A stretch of DNA of 64,000 nucleotides, from NCBI GenBank assembly GCA_030411725.1, contig MU839827.1:4657027-4721026 (forward strand), read 5' to 3'. The translations under genes and the position numbers were made by a program. The stretch is from Echria macrotheca (Eukaryota > Ascomycota > Sordariomycetes > Sordariales > Schizotheciaceae). Position 1 is the first letter of the stretch; every line of letters starts with the position of its first letter. Positions 1 to 9,476 of this stretch are shown piece after piece. The notes below the pieces were generated by a model, which was not told the DNA's origin, searched no databases, and saw only the letters and a program-made list of their open reading frames with translations.

Positions 1-2068
1 CTTTACTTGATTTTACCTCTGATCGGTTTTTCTTAGTATTTAATACTGAGTTAAAAGCGAATATCGAATTACTTGGTACTTTTTGCTTAACTTTCGATAT
101 TTGGACTTTAAAAGCCTAAAATGGCTATTTAGGAATAATTATTAACTATATTAACTAAGATTTCAAATTGGTTTATAAGCTATTAGGTAAGTAATTAATT
201 ATATTACCTTTTAATAACTTTTATTAATAGTAGTTTTAGCTTTTGAAAATATTTTAGATAATTATATTGGTTTATATATTTACGACGAATTTTTAAAGGC
301 TATTGAGCCTTATCCTTTGGTTATAACGGATATAATTTTAACGTAAGTTATATTTATTATTAAGGCTGTTATAGTATTAATTATTAACTTAATTAATTAG
401 TATTACCTGTGATAACGTACCTAATAATAATACCTTTTTTTTTGGAATTTGAAAGGTTTAATCCGGAATTTCGATACGATATCCGCTGCGTTGCTTATAT
501 CCTCAATTTAGTAGCTGTGGATATGTTTAAAGAGTTTATATCCACGGCTATTTTAGATGAGTAACTTACTTATTTTACCAACCTACGGCTTATGGAATTA
601 AATGATATAAATGAGGAAATCCGAGACGAGGAATTTAATACCTTGGAATTTAATAGTAAGTAAAAAATCTAAATTACTAATTAATTAATTAATTTTATAC
701 TAATAATTATTTTAGCTTTTACTGTACGAGTTCGAAGGATTGTAGTAATGGTTAAAAATGTTCTCGAAATAAAAAAATTACTGTAAGAAGGAATTCGCTA
801 AGCTAAGGACTAGGGTATTCTACTGGATAACTTTAAAAAACGGATTATTCTACTCGGTAAGTTATTTATTATTAACCTTATTAAATTACTAATTATTAAT
901 TACTAATATTATTTATAGATAACGCTACTAGGTGGAATTTTACTTATTATATGATTAAATTTACCTTTGAGTTGAAAAATCCGTTAACCTATATTTACCG
1001 AAATACTGTAAATAAGGAATTTCAAAAAATATTCCTTACGTTAATTGAGTGGATAACGCTTTAAAAACTCGAAATAATATTTGTAGTACTAGTAAAGTTT
1101 GTTATCCGGCTACAGAGCGAATATTATATTAATATTAATAACGCTTTACTTTTTATTTACTAGATATATAGCAAATTTGAGGCTTTAATTTCGGAATTTA
1201 ATAACGAAGCATTAGAAGAAGAAGTATTAGTAAGTAAATTACTTAACCCTATATTTTTATTATTATTTACTAACTTATACTTAGGTTGAGTGGTATAGTA
1301 TTTTTACTTTGGTTATTGAAGCTGGAGTTGTAAAGTTAAATAAATACTTTTTACGGAAACTATTATTGGCAAATCGATTAAAACGGTTTAAACTATACAT
1401 TTTCGCTATATTTTTAGATCTACGATTTAAAATATAGCCTTTTAGGCAAAATGGATATTTATATTTTAACGCTACTACGGAATATAAAGTTTGCAAATTT
1501 ATAAAGGAAGAATTTTTAAAGTAAGTAAAATATATATATATATATAATTTCTATTTTTTAATATTAATATTTACCTTTTTAGGGTTTAAGAGGAATTAAA
1601 TTTAAACCCTCTAGAACAATAGGAGGATATATATAACGTTTTAGACGATGAAGAGGATTTTTATACTTTTTGTAAGCTAAAACCTGGAATACGTCGATTA
1701 TATCCGTGAGCCGGTTGCTGGTAAAAAGGTATTTATATATTTAACTTCTTTTTATTATTTTTAATTTTAGAAGCTAATATTTTTAATTAGATTTAACTTT
1801 TAGAATACTGGAAGATAGACGCTTTTAAATATCTGGTTTTAAGCCTAATGGCTAGAAGATATTTAGTAATTTTAGCAACTTTAGCACCGGTAGAAAGGGT
1901 ATTTTCGATAAGTGGTAATATTATTACCAAAAATTGAAATAGGCTGGAACCAGAAGCGGTTAAAGGGATGGTTTTATTAAAAAGCTGGGAAATAAAGGAT
2001 TTGAAACAACTGGAGGATAATTTCTGAAATAGTATGGTAAAGGAGGAAGAGGAGGATGAAGATTAAGA
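1..2068 (+). pseudogene. hAT transposase relic (3' portion) with multiple introns
   Basis: Translated plus-strand pieces read as a hAT-family transposase. TFDIWT near 92-109 is followed by an LGIIINYIN-like segment. ITCDNVPNNN lies at about 402-431, RCVAYILNLVAVD at about 487-525, and DNATRWNFTYYMIK at about 919-960. Near 1812-2025 is a C-terminal dimerisation segment with LATLAPVERVFS, an ISGN motif and NRLEPEAVKGMVLLKSWEIKD. The family needs these D, D and E regions plus the dimerisation domain to cut and paste DNA. At least seven GT-AG introns separate the pieces: 187-239, 343-400, 656-715, 857-918, 1230-1284, 1521-1582 and about 1739-1802. Each has GTAAGT-like donors or TACTAAC-like branch sites. 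In-frame stops, for example the TGA before NRLEPE, fit RIP of CGA. The 5' end is outside the window. The gene is dead. Confidence 0.88.
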
Positions 2069-2091
2069 TTTATTAATTTTCCTTAGCTCTG

Positions 2092-2168
2092 TATTTTCCT
2101 ATTTTCCTATTTTCCTATTTTCCTATTTTCCTATTTTCCTATTTTCCTATTTCCTATTTTCTATTTCC
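2092..2168. repeat. 8-bp tandem repeat (ATTTTCCT)n
   Basis: About nine copies of an ATTTTCCT unit run just downstream of the transposase stop. The last copies lose one base. The tract lies in the 3' untranslated part of the hAT element. Confidence 0.9.
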
Positions 2169-2991
2169 TTATTTGCTTATAATAAGTTCTCTAGTCAATG
2201 GGTTTTATCTGTTTTCTTGCTTTTTAAAGTATAAAATGCCTTAAAATAGAGATTTTACGAAATTGGGTAACTAAAAAAATATATTTGAAGTGCCTTACTA
2301 ATTTAGTATATAGTTATTTCCTAGTTAGTATTTTTTACTTTTCATTATTATAGCTATTGGATTTATTAGAATCGATTAAAATACGAAGTTCTTATTTCGA
2401 GCCAATTGCAAGTTTTTATACAACCGGATTTTGAATCGTTAATTAAAAATCGGGATTACGTAATTAACTTAATGTAGCTTTGAGATACTATATATAGCAG
2501 TATACTTTACCTATTTATTTTGAAATGAAGTTAAAATTACTATGGGAATAGGGTAAAAAATATTTTTTTATCGAAGAAAGTACTAAAATGCGTAGTATTG
2601 CAAGATTGGGCTATAAAAATATCAATGCAAACTTACCTATTATTATATTATACTATTACTTACTAAGTAGTAACTTTCATTTCTTCATTTTATATTTCCT
2701 TAATTTAATAAACGTAATTAAAAACTAAGGTTGTTATTTTGATCCAATTGTAACTTTTTGTACAAATCGATTTCTAATTATTAATTAAAGTTGCAATTTA
2801 CGTAATTATATTATAATAAGCTATAAGCCAGATATATAGTTATGAGCTTTATTAGGCCTTAAACCTATTTCAGAAAACTAATTATATTATAGTAAAAACT
2901 TCGGTTTTATATAAAAAGTGCGTAAAAAGCCTATTTTTATAGGAATAAATTAATGATTTCAAATTTAAAAAAATATAATATATTTTTTGAG

Positions 2992-3216
2992 GTAGTCCAG
3001 TAGTCCGGTAGTCCGGACTACTAGTCTAGGTTGTCTAGTCACCCCCCGGACTACTAGTCCAGGTAGTCTAGTCACCCCCCGGACTACTAATCCAGTAGTC
3101 TAGTCACTACCCGGACTAGTAGTCCAGGTAGTCTAGTCACGGCCGTGATTCTGACTACTGGACTACAGTAGTCCGGACTACGTGACTAATGACTAAGGAC
3201 TAACGTCCCAACCCTG
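2992..3216. repeat. Subterminal palindrome array of the hAT element
   Basis: The block is built from repeated GTAGTCC/GGACTAC half-sites that often meet as the 14-bp palindrome GTAGTCCGGACTAC. TCTAGTCACCCCCC and ACGGCCGTGATTCTGACTAC spacers lie between them. It ends in GGACTAACGTCCCAACCCTG at the transposon terminus. Arrays of short subterminal repeats are the known transposase-binding regions of hAT elements such as Ac/Ds. Binding here is an inference. Confidence 0.8.
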
Positions 3217-3702
3217 CTTAATAGATACGAATTTTTCTTTTATAATATTACAGTTTCTAGATTTAGTAAAAGTAGTTAAAAACTAAAGTTTTTATTTTGA
3301 CCCAGTTATAATTTTTTGTACAAGTGGATATCAAACAATTAATGAAAAATTCAATTTACGTAATTATAATAACATATATACGGTATAAATTGTTATAAGT
3401 TATAATTTAAGCATTAAACTAATTTTAAAAAGCTTATAATATTATAATACAAAGTTAGGTTTTATAATAAAGTACCCAAAAACCTATTTAATTAATAATT
3501 TAAAATTTAAAATTTAAATAATAGATTTTTTAAAGTAGTCCAGTAGTTGGGATTAGTAGTTAAGTAGTTTGGACTACTAGTTTAGGTAGTTTAGTTATTA
3601 CCCGGACTATTAGTTTAGTAGTTTAGTTACAGCCGTAGTTTTGATTACTGGACTATAGTAGTTTGGACGATCGGATTAATAACTAAGGACTAATGTCCCA
3701 AC
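3217..3702 (+). mobile_element. Family A element, right-hand fragment
   Basis: The sequence matches the interior and right end of family A elements: a TTGACCCAGTTATAA block, a subterminal GTAGTCC array at 3535-3690, then GACTAATGTCCCAAC at the terminus. The last four expected bases (CCTG) are absent because another left terminus (3703 onward) abuts directly. It is heavily RIP-mutated. Confidence 0.6.
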
Positions 3703-4099
3703 TAGGGTTGGGATTTGGTCCGGACTAGTAGTTAGTAGTTTAAACTACTAGTTTAAGTAGTTTAGTTACTGCCCGGACTATTAGTTTAGTAGTTTAGTTA
3801 ACTTTTGGATTAGTAGTTCGGATTATTTAACTACTGTAGTTATTAGTTCGGATTATTAGTCCGCCCCCTAAATATAATATTTTTGATTTTTAATTACTAT
3901 ATTAGGCTTATTAGTCAATTATTTTAACTATAATTACTAGTATAGTGTATATTTATATTATTATTATTATTAGCTAATAAGACTAATATATTTATAAGTA
4001 AGTATTCCCCTTGCTACTTGTTATTTTTATATTATAAATAAGAAAAGATAATAAAACGGCTTTAAAATAAGAATATAACAAAATTGGCTTCGTAAAATA
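3703..4099 (+). mobile_element. Family A element, left-hand fragment
   Basis: It begins TAGGGTTGGGATTTGGTCC, a RIP-altered CAGGGTTGGGATTTAGTCC left end. It continues through palindromic half-sites to the ATATAATATTTTT interior that also follows the left ends at 14255 and elsewhere. It is interrupted at about 4100 by the non-LTR relic and resumes at about 6207, running to the element end that starts at 6601. Confidence 0.6.
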
Positions 4100-6206
4100 T
4101 TATTTTTCTTACCCCGCAGGGGTACTTTTTGTGGAGTAGGGTCCCTAGGCCTAATGCCTATACGGTATTTTTACCGTAACTATTTAGGTGGAAACGCTAC
4201 TAGTACGTTACGAGTAAGATAAAACTACGTACCTAGGCCGTATAAAACCCCCTAGTCCTAACTAAGCCTCGGCCCTACCCGTAGATAGGGGTGCTGGCTA
4301 TTGGGCTTTTATTTGTTGATTTTCCTGTTCACTTAACTAATAAAACGCCTACGCGGTTACTGCAGCCGCGCTCCGCCCTCGTACCGTTTCCCCCCAGGGG
4401 TTTTATTTCCTCCTAAAAATTCAAAACTATTATTTCTTCAGCTAATACCTACCTCGTTATAACCTAGATTATTTTATTAATGTTTTATAAGCTAGGTTCT
4501 AGCTGTACTGGCGTAAAAGATACCGGGGGATACCCTTTAGGCCGTAAAGGCCGGCCTTTTTCCGCTGTATTCGCTTTACGTTTTCTCGTAGCGTTTTTAT
4601 TCCGAAGTTATACCAACTTTGGGGGGAAGGCGCTAATTTTAGTTAAATATATCGTTTTCTTTAAATAGTTTAGTAATACAAAGTATCAGAGTTAATTTAC
4701 CTACCATTCCTTCGCTTAAGCGATTTATTTAACCCTTTTTAGGTACTATTTAGACTATATCGTATACTTCCCAGCGTAGTTAACGTATTATATACGCTTT
4801 ATACTCGCAATATTACCGTAAGTAACTTTATTTTTATTACTTTTTTTCACCTTATACTTAGCTTCCTTATACAAATAGCCGTAATACTTATAACGTACCG
4901 ATTTTAAAGTATATATTTTTACTACGTAACTAAAGTTATAGCAATAATAATACTATCAAAACGCTATCTTATTAGTAAAAGGCTTATAAAAATACTAAAT
5001 ATTTTCTACTATTAGTTTCTAAATATAAAGCGCGTTTACTTTATTTACGCTACTTACCGTAACGTAAAGGGGGATTTTTATTTTTTTTCCTTACTGTTTT
5101 AAGTATTATTACTTTAACGGCGTTAATATTGTTTTTAACTAAAAAATTTTCCTTAAAATACTAAAGTATACTTTTACTAATTACTTATTACAAGTTTAAT
5201 TTATAAATAATAATTATATAGCCCTTACAAATTATAATTACCTTATTATTAAACGCTTTTCTTACTTAAATTATATTAGTTTCCGTATATTTTCTACTGT
5301 TTTTAATTTTAAATATAACCTTTTAGTTACCGTTAAGTAAGTAGCGCGTAATACGTATACGTATTGGGATCGTAGCTTTTTTAGCACTTACTAACAGGGC
5401 TTTATTAATTATATTTACTACTTATTTATTTATTCCTTTATTATTTTTCTTCCTTTAGTTAATTTATATTATAACTTTAAATATATATACCCTAAAAATA
5501 TACTTTATATTTACTAACTATACTATAACTTAAGCCTAATTTTATACCTTTATAAGTACGAATTAATTTACCTTTACTATACCGTTATTTTACGTATTAA
5601 TTTTTTACTTAATAGCCTTAAGTTAATTAAAAACTACCTTTATTATATCCTTTTTTTCTTATTCCTTATTAAACTACTTTTTTCCTAAAAGCTTATAAGT
5701 GACCTTTACTTACTCCGAAAAGTAGGCAATTATTTTAAATACTTTAAAATCTACTTTTTTTTCGTCGTAAGTATATATTTACATTAAAGCCTACTTATAA
5801 AGGGTAATTATAATAGCTAATTATTATTTTAAGGTAATATCCTTAATATTACAGTTAAAGGCGTTATTGTTATCGACGTTGTTAAATTTACCCTTTACTA
5901 TTACGCTTTCGTTACGAGCTCACCCCGTACTCAGGGCGTTTTTACCGTTTTAATTAGCCCGTAATAAGTAATAAGGACTTTTTACTATTTTTACATTTAT
6001 AGAATTTTTACTCTACGGAGAAGCGGATAAAGTAATTGCCCGGTTATTTTTAAGCGGCTTTGCGCTGCGCGCGCTACGTTTACGCTGCTTTTTTAACCCC
6101 ATAGGGGCTAAGATAATTAAGTTATCGACTATTTCTAAGTTTCCGCTTCGATTTTAGACGTTTCCTCGAGCAAATACGTAGGTATCGGTTTCTTTCGAAG
6201 TTTTTA
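4100..6206 (-). mobile_element. Non-LTR (LINE-type) retrotransposon relic with gag
   Basis: The minus strand between about 6200 and 4700 reads as one long RIP-broken frame. The clearest part, near 4920-4730, is a set of zinc-knuckle-like segments in which Cys and His have become Tyr: YKYYGYLYKEAKY, then YGNIASIKR, then YVNYAGKYTIQSKQY. Restoring G-to-A changes in thought gives the C-x2-C-x3-H-x4/6-C spacing of LINE ORF1 gag proteins. The element is bounded by a perfect 13-bp direct repeat, GCTTCGTAAAATA, at 4087-4099 and 6207-6219. This is typical of target-primed reverse transcription. No reverse transcriptase or endonuclease is visible, and the element is only about 2.1 kb, so it is a gag-only or deleted copy. 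Confidence 0.7.
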
Positions 6207-6600
6207 GCTTCGTAAAATAAATGCTTTTAGTAGCTTACTAACTTAGTATAACGTTAATCTATAGTTGGTATTTTATAAATTACGTTATTATTGGGATTGG
6301 ACTTACTAGAATTGATTAAAATATAAATTGGTTATTTCGAGCCAATTATGCGCTTTAAGACAACTGGATTTTAAATCGTTAATTAAAAATTAAGTTCAGC
6401 TAATTAAATTAGAATAGCGGTTAAGTAGTATATAAAGTAGCAAACCATACCTTTTAGCACTGAAGGTTATTTAAAATTGCTATGGAAATAGGGAGAAAAC
6501 TAAATTTCGATCGAAGAAAACCGTAAAAGAGTTATTATTATGAGATTAAACTACAATTATATAAATGTAAAATATGCTCCTACCCTATTATACTACTACC
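6207..6600 (+). mobile_element. Family A fragment resuming after the non-LTR insertion
   Basis: It starts with the second copy of the 13-bp target repeat and continues the family A interior. The TTTCGAGCCAATT block at 6336-6348 is shared with 2395-2407, 8843-8855 and 14789. It includes an uninterrupted counterpart (6341-6370) of the site where the 242-bp element landed at 8867. Confidence 0.6.
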
Positions 6601-7882
6601 CAGGGTTGGGACATTAGTCCTTAGTCATTAGTCCAGTAGTCCGGACTACTGTAGTCCAGTAGTTAGAATTACGGCCATAACTAGACTACTGGACTAGTAG
6701 TCCGGATTACTGGACTACTAGTTCGGACTACCGGACTACTGCGAAAATTAAATTTCAAATTATTAATTAAATGGTTAATATTTTCTGTAATGAAATCGCT
6801 TTTTAAGGCACTTTTTCTGTGGACCCGAGCTTTTTACTGTGGTACTATGCGTTTCTTGAAACGAGTTTAAGGCTTATAATAGGGCTTATTACCATTTATA
6901 TAGATTATAAGCTATTATAGTATAATTATTAAAGTTGAACTTTTAATTAATGATTATAAATCCACTTGCTTCCAAAGTTACAATTAGATCAAAATAACAA
7001 CTTTAGTTTCTAACTAATTTTATTAAATCGAAGAATTGTAATATTATAAATGAAAGTTACTACTTATTAAGTAGTAATATAATATAATAATATACCACTT
7101 TAAACTTATACTATTCTTGGCCAGTCTCGTAATAATAATACTTTTCTGGGATTTTTTAATAAAAATATACTTTTCTCCCTATTCCCATACTATTTGAAGA
7201 TAAGCTATAGTATTATAAAGTAGCGTATACTACCCCATATAGTAGGTAAAAGCTATTTTAAGTCAATTAACTAAACCTGACTTTTAATAAACGATTTAAA
7301 ATCCAATTGTATAAAAAGTTGCAATTAGCGCGGAATAAAAACTTCCGATTTCCAAAGGCTTCTAATATATTCCGGGAGCCTAATTACTAATAATCAAAGA
7401 TCTTACATAATAATTATTTATATTACTATTCAAGATTTTATATAATTCTTATGTAATTACTACCCTATACGGTAATACTAATATTTTTAGTAAATTATGC
7501 TATTATTTATTACTTTTCTATACTTATAAATAAAACTAACAAATAAGTAGAAAGTGGCGAATTTGCTTATAAATATACGGTTAGCCGTAAAAGGTAGTAA
7601 AAATAAGTATAATAAATAGATTATTAATTTTATGATGTAATATTAATATAATATAAAGCCTGTACTAGTAATAATAATTAAATTAATTAATTAATAGGCC
7701 TAAGATAATAATAAAAAATAAAAAATACTATATTAAGGGGTGGACTACTAGTCCGGTAGACTACTGGACTAGTAGTCCGGGTCGTAACTAGACTCCCGGA
7801 CTAGTAGTCCGGGCTGTGACTAGACTACTGTGACTAGTAGTCCGGACTAATGACTACTAGTCCGGACTAAATCCTAACCCTG
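6601..7882 (-). mobile_element. Family A non-autonomous hAT-type element (1282 bp)
   Basis: The element runs from CAGGGTTGGGACATTAGTCC to ACTAAATCCTAACCCTG. Both ends are complementary and each is followed internally by GTAGTCC/GGACTAC arrays. Relative to 14255-15536 it lies in the opposite orientation. The interior is AT-rich and non-coding. The flanking octamers CTACTACC (6593-6600) and CTCCTAGC (7883-7890) match at only 6 of 8 positions, and the flanks do not join neatly, so the original target duplication is not certain. Confidence 0.75.
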
Positions 7883-8430
7883 CTCCTAGCACTAAATCCT
7901 TTGGGCGTATGGGAATAGGGAGAAAACAATATTTTATCTAAAAAAAAAAGCCTGAAAGGGTTATTTGTAGGAAATTAGCTTGGAAAAAATATAAATCTAA
8001 AATAGGCTATTACGGTATTATATTATTACGTAACAGACACGAATTTTTATTTTATAAAATTGCAGTTTTTCGATGTAATAAAAGTGATTAGGAACTAAAG
8101 TTGTTATTCCAACTTAATTGTAACTTTTTGTACAAGTGGATTTCAAAAATCATTAATTAAAAATTCAATTTACGTAATTATAATATAATAAATTATATAC
8201 AGTATAGATGGTTATAAGCCTGATTAACAACCTTTAAATCCATATTAAATAGCTTATAATATTATAGTAAAAAGTTCGCGTTTATAGAAAAAAGTGCCTT
8301 AATATAATTACAAATTTAATTATAGAGTAGTCCGGTAGTCCGGACTAGTAGTCCAGTAGTCCGGACTAGTAGTCCAGTAGTCCGGACTAATTAACTACTA
8401 TAATCACCAGTCCGGACTAGTAGTTCACCC
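7883..8430 (+). mobile_element. Family A right-half fragment
   Basis: It contains the ATGGGAATAGGGAGAAAA, GTAACTTTTTGTACAAGTGG and subterminal GTAGTCCGG array segments typical of the family A right half. At about 8330-8430 the right-side array runs directly into the left-side motif TAGTTCACCCCTTAATATAG without a terminus. This suggests recombination or deletion between two copies. Confidence 0.5.
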
Positions 8431-8736
8431 CTTAATATAGAATTTTATTATTTAATTATTATATTAAGCTTATAACTTAATTATCTTTACTAATATATAC
8501 TATATATTATATTAATATTAGATGATAAATTTTGAATTCTATTTATTAAGTGTAATAAGTCGTTTTACTTGTAAATCTCATTATATCTGTATTTGCCTTT
8601 TGAAGTGCAAAACATCATAAAATCGAAATATAATGAAATTAGCTTAGTAGAATATATATATTTGAAATAGCTCACTAGTTTAATATAACATTATTTCTTT
8701 ATTACTGTTTTTTACCTTTAGTTAGTATAGCTATTA

Positions 8737-8828
8737 AATTTATTGGATTTATGGAATTTATTGAATTTATTGAATTTATTGAATTTATTAAATTTATTAA
8801 ATTTATTAAATTTATTAAATTTATTAAA
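8737..8828. repeat. 9-bp tandem repeat (TTTATTGAA/TTTATTAAA)n
   Basis: About ten 9-bp units lie between the AGCTATT and AAAATATAAAG segments of family A. Related copies at 2345 and 6300 have only one or two units. Early units read TTTATTGAA and late ones TTTATTAAA. Confidence 0.85.
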
Positions 8829-8866
8829 ATATAAAGATCTTATTTCGAGCCAATTACACCCCTTTA

Positions 8867-9108
8867 CAGGGTTGGGATTTAGTCTAGACCAGTAGTTAGT
8901 AGTCCGGACTACTAGTCACAATAGTCTAGTCACCCCCCGGACTACTAGTCCGGGTAGTCTAGTCACCAGCCGGACTACTAGTCCAAGTAATCTAGTTACT
9001 ACCCGGACTACTAGTCCGGGTAGTCTAGTCACGGCCGTGATTCTAACTACTGGACTACAGTAGTCTGGACTACTGGACTAATGACTAAGGAGTAATGTCC
9101 CAACCCTG
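8867..9108. mobile_element. 242-bp miniature hAT-type element with perfect target duplication
   Basis: The element runs from CAGGGTTGGGATTTAGTC to GTAATGTCCCAACCCTG and is almost wholly made of GTAGTCC/GGACTAC half-sites with TCTAGTCACC spacers. It is flanked by the exact 8-bp duplication CCCCTTTA at 8859-8866 and 9109-9116, the length hAT transposases make. Uninterrupted paralogous sites exist at 2401-2430 and 6341-6370. It is essentially the two subterminal arrays joined, which is the minimum a transposase would need. It is non-coding. Confidence 0.92.
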
Positions 9109-9441
9109 CCCCTTTATATCACCGGATTTTAAATCCTTAATTAAAAATCGAGTCTACTTAATTAGCTTACTTTAATTGTAAGGTATTATGTATATAGGGC
9201 AATATATCTTACCTTTTAATCCTAGGGCTTATTTTAAAAAAAAGCTCGGGAATAGAGAGAAAAGTATATTTCTATTGAAAAAAAACCCAAAGGATTATTA
9301 TTAAAAGATTACTGCAGAGGAAAATAAATCTAAAATATGCTATCATTTTATTATGTTACTACTTCATAGGTAGTAGTTTCTACCTTATAATATTATAATT
9401 CCTCAATTTAATAAAAGCAGGTAAAAAACTAAAATTATTAT

Positions 9442-9476
9442 TTGTGTTAAACCGTAGGAAGCCGAAGGCTTCCATC
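9442..9476 (-). mobile_element. (AAT)n-tailed GC-rich element, inverted, 3' end piece
   Basis: On the minus strand this reads GGAAGCCTTCGGCTTCCTACGG then a TTTAACACAAATAATAAT tail. It matches 10689-10728 on the plus strand. The rest of this copy lies at 11397-11507, separated by the family B element 9477-11396. Confidence 0.75.

Larger units (their letters stand above)
1..3216 (+). mobile_element. hAT DNA transposon, 3' part including right terminus
   Basis: The transposase relic is followed by about 1.1 kb of non-coding DNA, then a palindrome-rich subterminal block (2990-3216) ending in GTCCCAACCCTG at 3216. That is the inverted complement of the CAGGGTTGGGAC left ends seen elsewhere in the window. 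The stretch 2345-3216 aligns by eye with the 3' kilobase of the non-autonomous family A elements, for example 14740-15536. This makes it the likely coding parent of that family. The left terminus is outside the window. Sequence directly after 3216 continues as the interior of another family A copy, so this element appears to have inserted into a relative. Confidence 0.78.
8431..9441 (+). mobile_element. Family A interior carrying later insertions
   Basis: The sequence follows the same order as 2170-2760: the TTTTTAAAGTGCAAAACATC-like part, the AGTATAGCTATT block, TTTCGAGCCAATT and the AATAGAGAGAAAAGTAT block. It is interrupted by the 242-bp element at 8867 and then by the inverted (AAT)n-tailed element from 9442. 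It resumes at 11508-11575. Confidence 0.55.

Noticed and set aside
1281..1496. 71-codon minus-strand frame
   Set aside because: It is antisense to an exon of the hAT transposase relic.
4480..4668. Short plus-strand frame inside the non-LTR relic
   Set aside because: It is the reverse of the RIP-broken gag frame and only 62 codons.
6593..7890. Octamers CTACTACC/CTCCTAGC as target duplication of the 1282-bp element
   Set aside because: Only 6 of 8 bases match, the differences are transversions rather than RIP-type transitions, and the flanks overlap instead of rejoining.
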